Below, piece after piece: positions 58,010 through 64,000 of a stretch of DNA of 64,000 bases. The stretch spans positions 7,378,001 through 7,442,000 of the forward strand of contig NZ_JACIBV010000001.1 in assembly GCF_014195505.1 (NCBI RefSeq). The letters run 5' to 3'. Positions within the stretch are counted from its first letter, which is position 1. Each line of letters begins with the position of its first letter. The DNA is from Nonomuraea dietziae. Lineage in GTDB: Bacteria > Actinomycetota > Actinomycetes > Streptosporangiales > Streptosporangiaceae. The notes under the pieces are model-generated. The model searched no databases and had not been told where the DNA came from. It saw nothing but the letters and a program-made list of their open reading frames with translations. A program made the translations under genes and the position numbers.

Positions 58010-58765
58010 GTGAAAGTGGCACGGTCGTCGCTGTATCAGCAGGTGGCTTCGGATCTGCGAAGGGCCATCTACTCCGGCGACCTCGGCCCAGGGGCGCAAT
58101 TGCCCACAGAAGCCACTTTGCAGGACAAGTACGGCGTAAGTCGCAATACCGTCAGACTTGCCCTGGGTGAGCTGGTGAACGAGGGCCTCGTCACCCGTGC
58201 TCCCCGGCGCGGCACGATCGTGCGCGACCGCAGGCCCCTGCTGATGTACCCCCAGCGGGAACTGGCCCCGCAGCCGACAGGTGAAGTGCGCGAGGCCTTC
58301 GCCTACGCCGTCTCCCAGGAGGGGCGCGAGCCCAGCCAGCTGATCGAGGTGCAGATCGTCAGCCCGGTCGAGGAGATCGCCAGCCGGCTGGAGCTCGGCG
58401 ACGCCGACCTGGCCGTCGTGAGGCGGCGGCTGAGATTCGTCGACGGACAGCCCTACAACACCAACGACTCCTACTTCCCGAGAGACCTCGTCCGCGGCTC
58501 GGAGATCGAACGGCCGGGGGACATCGCCCGAGGGGCGAACAGGGTGCTCGAAGAGCTCGGCCACGGGCAGGTGCGCGTGGTCGACGACATCATGGCGCGG
58601 ATGCCGAACCAGTCCGAGGCCGAGCGCCTCCAGCTGGAGCTCGGGACACCGGTCGTGGTGTACATCAGGGTCGGCTACGACAGCGGCGACACGCCCGTGC
58701 GCGTGGCGGTGTCGGTGCTTCCCGCCGACAAGCACTTGATCCGTTACGAGCTCGCTCTCCGCTAG
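58010..58765 (+). CDS. GntR-family regulator with UTRA domain
   Basis: This 251-residue protein has an N-terminal GntR winged helix (SSLYQQVASDLRRAIYSGDL, then YGVSRNTVRLALGELVNEGL). The C-terminal UTRA ligand-binding domain has VVRRRLRFVDGQPYNTNDSY and VYIRVGYDSGDTPVRVAVSV. GTG 58010 follows AAAAGGGG. It resembles HutC-subfamily regulators, and the ligand is unknown. It is divergent from the small unknown protein. Confidence 0.9.
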   Translation: MKVARSSLYQQVASDLRRAIYSGDLGPGAQLPTEATLQDKYGVSRNTVRLALGELVNEGLVTRAPRRGTIVRDRRPLLMYPQRELAPQPTGEVREAFAYAVSQEGREPSQLIEVQIVSPVEEIASRLELGDADLAVVRRRLRFVDGQPYNTNDSYFPRDLVRGSEIERPGDIARGANRVLEELGHGQVRVVDDIMARMPNQSEAERLQLELGTPVVVYIRVGYDSGDTPVRVAVSVLPADKHLIRYELALR

Positions 58766-58951
58766 GAGCGGCTCGCTTGGGGGTGATCCCTGCCATGGGG
58801 CGCGGATCGTTCTGCCGCGCTGGGCACTAGGGACTCGTGCATACTCCCCCAAATTGCATTCTTCCCCGAAATATCGCCACGAAAGCCGTGCGCCACCGAA
58901 TGGACACGCTCCGTGTTCACTCCGTCACCCATCGGAACGAAGGGTAGAACC

Positions 58952-59530
58952 ATGCACTCCAACACCCTGCTTCACCCGCTGACCCTCCGGCGTGCCGTAC
59001 CCGCCGACCTCTCAGGGGTCCTCTCCCTCCTCGCCGACACCTCCGAGTGGCTGCACCGGCAGGGCGTGCGGCAGTGGCCGCGCGGCGGCTTCGGCCCCGA
59101 GCGCATCGAGCCGCTGATCGAGGAGCAGGTCCTCTACGTGCTGGAAGGTGACTTCGGCGCGACCGTCGCGACCATCGCGCTCGACGGCCACGCCGACGCG
59201 GAGTTCTGGACCCCCGCCGACGAGCCGGGCTCGGCCCTGTACGTCCACAAGCTCGCCGTCTCCCGTGCCGCCTCGGGCGCGGGGCTCGGTGACGCGCTGC
59301 TGGACTGGGCCGGCGCGAGCGTCGCGGCCTGCGGGCTCGACTGGCTCAGGCTCGACTGCTCCAAGGACAACGCGCGCCTGCAGCACTACTACCGGCGCCG
59401 CGGATTCCGTCACCTCCGCACCGTCGACCTGCCGCACCGTGCGTCGGGCGCGCTGTTCCAGCGTCCGGCGATGGTGCGCACCAGCACGGCGGACGGACTC
59501 TTCCGAACAATGGATCTTGTCAATGCCTGA
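58952..59530 (+). CDS. GNAT-family N-acetyltransferase
   Basis: This 192-residue GNAT protein has LTLRRAVPADLSGVLSLLAD, the acetyl-CoA region YVHKLAVSRAASGAGLGDAL and LRLDCSKDNARLQHYYRRRG. ATG 58952 follows GAAGGGTAG; the frame opens upstream at 58913. The 186-bp gap before it contains CATACT (around 58839), a possible -10. The acetylated substrate is unknown. Confidence 0.88.
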   Translation: MHSNTLLHPLTLRRAVPADLSGVLSLLADTSEWLHRQGVRQWPRGGFGPERIEPLIEEQVLYVLEGDFGATVATIALDGHADAEFWTPADEPGSALYVHKLAVSRAASGAGLGDALLDWAGASVAACGLDWLRLDCSKDNARLQHYYRRRGFRHLRTVDLPHRASGALFQRPAMVRTSTADGLFRTMDLVNA

Positions 59531-59554
59531 CAGGGTTTGTCAGAAATAACCCCT

Positions 59555-59580
59555 ACCCTCCTCTCTGCCGGGAGGAGGGT
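59555..59580 (+). terminator. Hairpin terminator after GNAT gene
   Basis: A perfect 9-bp stem (ACCCTCCTC, 59555-59563 with 59572-59580) has an 8-nt loop 24 nt after the stop. A second small stem (CTGACA/TGTCAG, 59527-59543) overlaps the stop codon. Confidence 0.65.
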
Positions 59581-59604
59581 GAAATAGGCGATAACCTCTG
59601 GTTC

Positions 59605-60282
59605 ATGACCGGATCCTTGCTCGAGGTGATCGCGCTCGACCTGCGCGACGCCGTGGCCGCAGAACAGGGCGGCGCCGACCGCCTGGAGGTCGTCGCCGAC
59701 ATGGCGGCCGACGGACTCAGCCCCGCCACGGAGACGGTCGCCGCGATCGCCAGGGAGTGCCCGCTTCCTCAGATGGTGATGCTGCGCACGGAGGCGAACT
59801 TCAGCGCCGGCTCACTGGACAAGCTGAGCTCGCTGGTGAAGGAGCTGGCCGACGCGGGGGCGGCAGGGTTCGTGTTCGGCTTCCTCGACGCCAAGGGGGC
59901 CGTGGACCTGGCCGCCACCGAGGCGCTCATCCACGCGGTCTCGCCGCTGCCGTGGACCTTCCACAGGGCCGTCGACCACGCCGCCGACACCCAGGCCTCC
60001 TGGCGGGCGGTGCGGCTGCTGCCCAACCTGGCCACCGTCCTGACCTCGGGCTCGCCCAACGGCGTCACCGACGGCCTGCCCGTGCTCAAGGCCCGCGCCG
60101 AGGCCGGCGACGCGGGGCTGATCCTCGCCGGCGGCGGCCTGCAGCTGCGCCACATCCCGACCCTGCTCGACTACGGCGTGCGCGCCTTCCACGTCGGCAG
60201 CGCGGTGCGCGACTCGTGGACCTCTCCCATCGAGGCCCGCCTGGTCTCGCAGTGGCGCGCCCTGATCGACCGCGACCTCTGA
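59605..60282 (+). CDS. cutC: CutC-family protein
   Basis: This 225-residue TIM-barrel CutC protein has LEVIALDLRDAVAAEQGGADRL shortened to one start helix, PLPWTFHRAVDHAAD, LATVLTSGSPNGVTDGL and LILAGGGLQLRHI. CutC was named for copper homeostasis, but its biochemical role is unsettled. ATG 59605 is leaderless (TAACCT-N7-ATG). It is convergent with the aldolase gene, with a 6-nt gap. Confidence 0.88.
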   Translation: MTGSLLEVIALDLRDAVAAEQGGADRLEVVADMAADGLSPATETVAAIARECPLPQMVMLRTEANFSAGSLDKLSSLVKELADAGAAGFVFGFLDAKGAVDLAATEALIHAVSPLPWTFHRAVDHAADTQASWRAVRLLPNLATVLTSGSPNGVTDGLPVLKARAEAGDAGLILAGGGLQLRHIPTLLDYGVRAFHVGSAVRDSWTSPIEARLVSQWRALIDRDL

Positions 60283-60288
60283 CGCGGG

Positions 60289-61434
60289 TCAGCCGAGCGC
60301 GGAGTCGGCGCGGCGGAGCGCGGCGACGAGGGTCCTGATCGTCGCGGGCTCGTCCATCACGCCGCCGCCGGCCTCGCGGCTGTCCTCCCACGCCCGCACC
60401 CTGGCCGCATAGGAGTCGTAGCGCTCCAGGTGGAAGGCGTAGACGGTGGCGAAGCGGGAGACCAGGTGCGAGGGGTGCATGTCCCATCCCTGGTAGAAGC
60501 CGTGCGAGAGCGAGTGCCTCACCAGCTCCGCGTGCCTGCGCCACAGCGCGTGGACGTCCTGCGTGGACGGCGAGGCGGGTGAGGCGGCCAGCGAGCCGTC
60601 GGACAGCTCCACTCCCGTTCCCGCGAAGGCGGTCTGCATGACATGGCGGGCGTGGTCGCAGGCCGGGTGGTCGAGCCGCTGCTCGTGCGGGGGCAGGCCG
60701 ATCGCGGCGGTGTAGTCGAAGACGCCGAAGTGGGCGGCGGCGAGCCGTCCGCCCAGCGACTCGGCCAGGTCGGAGCGCAGGAACAGCACGGTCTGCGGCG
60801 CCTCGACCTGGATCTCGAACCGCAGCGGGGCCGGCAGGCCGAGCGCGCTGTCGAGCTCGGCCAGGACCTGCGCGAACTGCCCCAGATACTCCTCCATGAG
60901 CACCTTGGGGAAGGTGACCGTGAAACCGGGCGGCAGCGAGCCCGCCCTGGCGACGAGCTCGGCGAGGAAGAGCTCGAGCGTGCGGACCGAACGGGCGGGG
61001 TCGCCGTCGGCGAAAGACTTGACCCGCAGCCCCCACCGGCGGGGCAGCCTCCCCTCGGCGTGCAGGTCGGCGAGCGCTGAGGCCGCCGCCACCGCGTCGC
61101 CGTCCTCTGCGCCGGGCCGCACGCCGTACCCGTCCTCGAAGTCGACCCTCAGGTCCTCGACGGGCTCGGCGGCCAGCTTCGCGGCGACCCGCGTGTGCAC
61201 GCCGGCCGCCAGGCCGGAAGGGACGCCGAACACCTCCGCCAGGGCCTCGGCGTCGGGCAGGTGCGTCTTCATCAGGTCGAGGGCCTGACCGCCCCACGTC
61301 GAAGGCGTCGAGGAGGAGAACCTGTCGGCCGGCACGTAGACCGTGTGGACGGGCTGCCAGCCCGGCTCCCGCACGGGGTAGCGGGCCTGCTGGATCCTGT
61401 GGACGTCCTCAAAACCACCGACGGTGATGCGCAT
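60289..61434 (-). CDS. HpcH/HpaI-like aldolase family protein (DUF6986 type)
   Basis: This 381-residue barrel protein has LRVDFEDGYGVRPGAEDGDA, RWGLRVKSFADGD, FTVTFPKVLM, LRFEIQVEAPQTV and CDHARHVMQTAFAGTGVELS. The glutamate and aspartate positions resemble HpcH/CitE-type lyases, which cleave or form beta-hydroxyacids. ATG 61434 (TAGCGT-N6-ATG) is preferred over GTG 61440. The substrate is unknown. Confidence 0.8.
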   Translation of the reverse strand: MRITVGGFEDVHRIQQARYPVREPGWQPVHTVYVPADRFSSSTPSTWGGQALDLMKTHLPDAEALAEVFGVPSGLAAGVHTRVAAKLAAEPVEDLRVDFEDGYGVRPGAEDGDAVAAASALADLHAEGRLPRRWGLRVKSFADGDPARSVRTLELFLAELVARAGSLPPGFTVTFPKVLMEEYLGQFAQVLAELDSALGLPAPLRFEIQVEAPQTVLFLRSDLAESLGGRLAAAHFGVFDYTAAIGLPPHEQRLDHPACDHARHVMQTAFAGTGVELSDGSLAASPASPSTQDVHALWRRHAELVRHSLSHGFYQGWDMHPSHLVSRFATVYAFHLERYDSYAARVRAWEDSREAGGGVMDEPATIRTLVAALRRADSALG

Positions 61435-61466
61435 CGTCACACGCTATCGAGGGGTGCGGGTCACGG

Positions 61467-62777
61467 TCACGGCGGCGCCGGGGTGACGCGGCCGCAGGCG
61501 GCCAGCATCGCCTCGAGCCCGACCAGCTTGACCCTCTCGCCCCTGCCGAGCGTGCGCGCGAGCGAGGCCTCCGCCTGCTCGATCGCCCTCCAGTCCTCGT
61601 AGGTGACGGGCCTGACGCCGCGCGCGGACAGCAGCTCGTCGATCGAGGCCACGCGGCCGTGCGGGTCGTCGGCGAGCAGCGTGCGGACCGTCTCGGCGGC
61701 GTCGGACTTGTTGGTGCCGATCACGCCTGTCGGCCCGCGCTTGAGCCAGCCCGCCACGTACTCGCGGTCGCGGACCCTCCCCTCGACGTTCGGCACGGTC
61801 ATCGTCTCGCTGGAGAACGGCACGCCGGGCAGCGCCACGCTCTGGTAGCCGACCGAGCGCAGCACCATCCCCACGGGCAGCGTCTCGAACTCACCTGTGC
61901 CCACGACCCTGCCGTCCTGCGACAGCCTGGTGCGCTCCAGCCGCAGCCCCTCCACGCGGGTGGTGCCGAGGATCTCCACGGGGCGCAGCCAGAACCGCAC
62001 GTCCAGCCGGCGCGGACGGCCGACCGGCGCACGCTCCGACCACGACCTCAGCACCTCGATGTTGCCCTTGACCTGCCGGGGGAAGTCGCCGCCCAGCACC
62101 ACCGCCTCGTCGGGCCGCACGCACACGTCGGCGTTGACCAGCTCGCCGAGCTCGCGCAGCTCCTTCAGCGTGAACTTGGCGTGCTCGGGACCGCGCCTGC
62201 CGATCATGTGGATCGCCTTGACCTGGCTGTCGGCCAGCCTGGCCAGCACGTTGTCGGGCACGTCCGTGGAGCTCAGCTCCTCGGCGGTCTTGGCGAGCAC
62301 CCGCACCACGTCGACCGCCACGTTGCCGACGCCGATCACCGCGACCTCGGGGCTGTCGAGGGTGAACCTGTCGGGCGAGACGTCGGGGTGGCCGCAGTAC
62401 CAGTTCACGAAGTCCGTCGCGGCGACGCTGCCCACCAGGTCCTCGCCTGGGATGCCCATCCTCCTGTCGACCATCGCGCCCGTGCAGTAGACGACGGCGT
62501 CGTAACAGGCCAGCAGGTCGTCGACCGACACCTCCGAGCCGAGCGTCACGCCGCCGAGAAAGCGCACCTGCGGCAGCTCCAGCACCCGCTGGAGGTAGTT
62601 GGCGATCGACTTGATCGAGGTGTGGTCGGGCGCCACCCCGTATCGCACCAGCCCGTACGGTGTGGGCAGCCGTTCGAGCACGTCCACCTCGACGGGCCCT
62701 GCCGACTGCTTCACCAGTGCCTCGGCCGTGTAGATACCGGCGGGACCCGATCCGACGACTGCCACGCGCAATGACAC
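61467..62777 (-). CDS. fprA: FprA-like ferredoxin/adrenodoxin-type NADPH reductase
   Basis: This 436-residue two-dinucleotide-binding-domain flavoprotein has an FAD site (RVAVVGSGPAGIYTAEALVK), LPTPYGLVRYGVAPDH, an NADP site (VAVIGVGNVAVDVVRVLAK) and the C-terminal GWLKRGPTGVIGTNKSDAAE. It is homologous to mycobacterial FprA and mitochondrial adrenodoxin reductase. It would reduce ferredoxins for P450s or Rieske oxygenases, which fits a steroid-degrading cell. GTG 62777 follows AGGAGG. The acyl-CoA synthetase gene ends 21 nt upstream on the same strand. Confidence 0.93.
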   Translation of the reverse strand: MSLRVAVVGSGPAGIYTAEALVKQSAGPVEVDVLERLPTPYGLVRYGVAPDHTSIKSIANYLQRVLELPQVRFLGGVTLGSEVSVDDLLACYDAVVYCTGAMVDRRMGIPGEDLVGSVAATDFVNWYCGHPDVSPDRFTLDSPEVAVIGVGNVAVDVVRVLAKTAEELSSTDVPDNVLARLADSQVKAIHMIGRRGPEHAKFTLKELRELGELVNADVCVRPDEAVVLGGDFPRQVKGNIEVLRSWSERAPVGRPRRLDVRFWLRPVEILGTTRVEGLRLERTRLSQDGRVVGTGEFETLPVGMVLRSVGYQSVALPGVPFSSETMTVPNVEGRVRDREYVAGWLKRGPTGVIGTNKSDAAETVRTLLADDPHGRVASIDELLSARGVRPVTYEDWRAIEQAEASLARTLGRGERVKLVGLEAMLAACGRVTPAPP

Positions 62778-62798
62778 GCTGCCTCCTCGGGGGCGACG

Positions 62799-63989
62799 CT
62801 ATGTCCGTGATTGTGTACCCACTAGGTGCAGGCGGCCAAGGTCGTCGAGGAAACCCGTGTCGCCCGTCCTGACGAAACCGTCTCTCGCGAACACTCGTGC
62901 GTCGCCGTCTCCGACGTACCCGCTCATGACCGCGTGAGACCTGAGCAGCACCTCCCCTTCCCGGCCCGCCAGCAGCGGGCGCCCGGCCTCGTCGCGGACG
63001 GACAGGTCCACGCCCGCGCGCGGCCTGCCGACGGTGAGCTCGGCGGCCTCCGGCGGATCGTCGGGACGGGTGCCGAGGCCGAGACCCGCCTCCGTGCACA
63101 GGTAGCGGTTGCAGACGGGCGCGCCGAAGCGCTCCCTGAGCCGTCTGATCAGGCCGGGGGCGGCGGGCCCTCCGCTGGAGAGCACCAGCTCGACCGAGGG
63201 CCACTCGGCTCGCGGCTCCAGCAGGGCGGCCAACTGCTCGGGCGTGCCCTGCAGGACGCGCAGCCGCTTGTCGCACACCAGCCGCAGCGCCGACTCGGGG
63301 TCCCAGCGCGGCAGCAGGTAGGTGGTCCTGCCGGTCTGCAGGATCACCGGCAGTCTCGTGGCGAAGGCCATGTGGCTCATCGGGTGCGACAGCAGCCGCG
63401 CGTCGCCCCTGCCCCACCTGACGCCGGCCCCGTGCGCCCTGATGGCCTCCAGCTGCCTTTCGCCGAAGAGCACCGCCTTGGGCGGGCCCGTCCTGCCGGA
63501 GGTGTGGGTGATCACGACGGGCCGCCCGGGATCGGGAGGCAGCGGAGGAGGAGGGGGCTCGTTCCTGGCGAGGGAGCCCAGCCAGGAGGCGGGTGGGGGC
63601 ACGCCGGGCGCGTCCGTGGTCATCCGCGGCGACGCCGGCAGGGCAACGACCTCGCGGCCGGGCAGCGAGGGGAGCAGACGAGGGGCGGTGACGACGAGAG
63701 CGGGATCGAGCCTGGTCAGCAGGCTGAGCCTGGCCTGGTGTCGCGCGTCGATCCCCGCCGTCACGGCGCCGATCTTGGCCGCGGCGAGGTAGCAGACGAC
63801 GAACTCGGGCCCGCCGGGCAGGACGAGGGCGACCACGTCGCCGACGCGCACGCCGCGATGGGCCAGTCCCGCGGCCACCCGATCGGACAGGTGGTCGAGA
63901 TCGGTGAACGACAGGCGGGAGGTGCCGGACTCGACCGCAGCGCGCGCCCCGAACCTGCGTGCGGCCTCTCCGGCCAGCAGGCGCAACAT
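62799..63989 (-). CDS. FadD-type acyl-CoA synthetase lacking the C-terminal domain
   Basis: This 396-residue protein has the large N-terminal domain of acyl-CoA synthetases. The P-loop reads THTSGRTGPPKAV, with Arg where Thr or Ser is usual. The A5-like region is YLCTEAGLGLG and A7 is FVRTGDTGFLDDLGRLHLVG. It then ends TQSRT, so the ~110-residue mobile domain with the catalytic lysine is absent, and only 21 nt separate it from fprA. ATG 63989 follows AGGAG at the window edge. It may be a decayed synthetase or one completed by a separate subunit. It is not FadD3-like in sequence as far as I can judge. Confidence 0.8.
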   Translation of the reverse strand: MLRLLAGEAARRFGARAAVESGTSRLSFTDLDHLSDRVAAGLAHRGVRVGDVVALVLPGGPEFVVCYLAAAKIGAVTAGIDARHQARLSLLTRLDPALVVTAPRLLPSLPGREVVALPASPRMTTDAPGVPPPASWLGSLARNEPPPPPLPPDPGRPVVITHTSGRTGPPKAVLFGERQLEAIRAHGAGVRWGRGDARLLSHPMSHMAFATRLPVILQTGRTTYLLPRWDPESALRLVCDKRLRVLQGTPEQLAALLEPRAEWPSVELVLSSGGPAAPGLIRRLRERFGAPVCNRYLCTEAGLGLGTRPDDPPEAAELTVGRPRAGVDLSVRDEAGRPLLAGREGEVLLRSHAVMSGYVGDGDARVFARDGFVRTGDTGFLDDLGRLHLVGTQSRT

Positions 63990-64000
63990 GGCTGGCTCCT

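Noticed and set aside
57527..58765. Integrated plasmid or prophage remnant around the GntR gene
   Set aside because: A GntR regulator and a small unknown gene alone do not support it; no integrase, excisionase, tRNA attachment site or flanking repeat was found.

Overview
The window is high-GC DNA with dense, often 4-nt-overlapping genes, many GTG and TTG starts and many apparently leaderless promoters. This points to a filamentous actinobacterium. The gene content (NRPS genes, secreted CBM3-GH16 protein, paired ECF sigma/membrane proteins, KstR2-type steroid genes) would fit a Streptosporangiaceae-like genome, but that placement is inference. I saw no rRNA, tRNA, CRISPR array, transposase or integrase.

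Layout. 1-8.1 kb: the 3' end of an NRPS cluster. It holds a partial C-A-PCP protein, a terminal C-A-PCP-TE protein, an MFS exporter and a clavaminate-synthase-like 2-oxoglutarate oxygenase. Both A domains read as serine-specific, and the TE carries Cys in place of the nucleophilic Ser. 8.4-12.3 kb: an Ltp/thiolase-like protein behind a KstR2-like site, a TPR-like protein, and an ECF sigma factor with its membrane partner. 12.3-24.9 kb: two paralogous sugar modules, each with a BadF-type kinase divergent from an RpiR regulator and an ABC importer. The first also carries a SIS protein and a secreted CBM3-GH16 enzyme. The second binding-protein gene has a +1 frameshift in a G6 run. 24.9-33.5 kb: an acidic small protein, a second ECF/membrane pair, LysR, HelD-like helicase, MetE with a divergent LysR, and an AlkD-like glycosylase.

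33.5-57.4 kb: the dominant theme is degradation of the last two steroid rings, in blocks mixed with unrelated genes. The blocks are kstR2/fadA6; ipdC-ipdB-ipdA-echA20 divergent from two SDR genes; and ipdF-fadE30-flavin reductase divergent from an Ltp-DUF35 pair. Sites matching the KstR2 consensus AnCAAGnnCTTGnT, as I recall it, sit at each block and also before the 8.4 kb Ltp gene. One site lies inside the first codons of the 55.9 kb Ltp gene. Between the blocks are a GH42 beta-galactosidase, MarR/DoxX, a signal-less PhoD-like phosphatase, a NagZ-like GH3, a pentapeptide protein, two tandem small secreted paralogues, an ATP-grasp ligase, an RNHCP protein, an SDR, a DUF2252 protein and a PadR/membrane pair.

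57.4-64 kb: a small unknown protein divergent from a GntR/UTRA regulator, a GNAT, CutC, a HpcH/HpaI-like aldolase, FprA ferredoxin reductase, and an acyl-CoA synthetase lacking its C-terminal domain.

How it works together: KstR2 probably coordinates the dispersed steroid blocks through acyl-CoA intermediates. FprA may supply electrons to oxygenases elsewhere. The two RpiR modules look like parallel uptake and phosphorylation routes for amino-sugar-like compounds. The NRPS cluster makes a peptide ending in two seryl-derived residues, released by an unusual TE.
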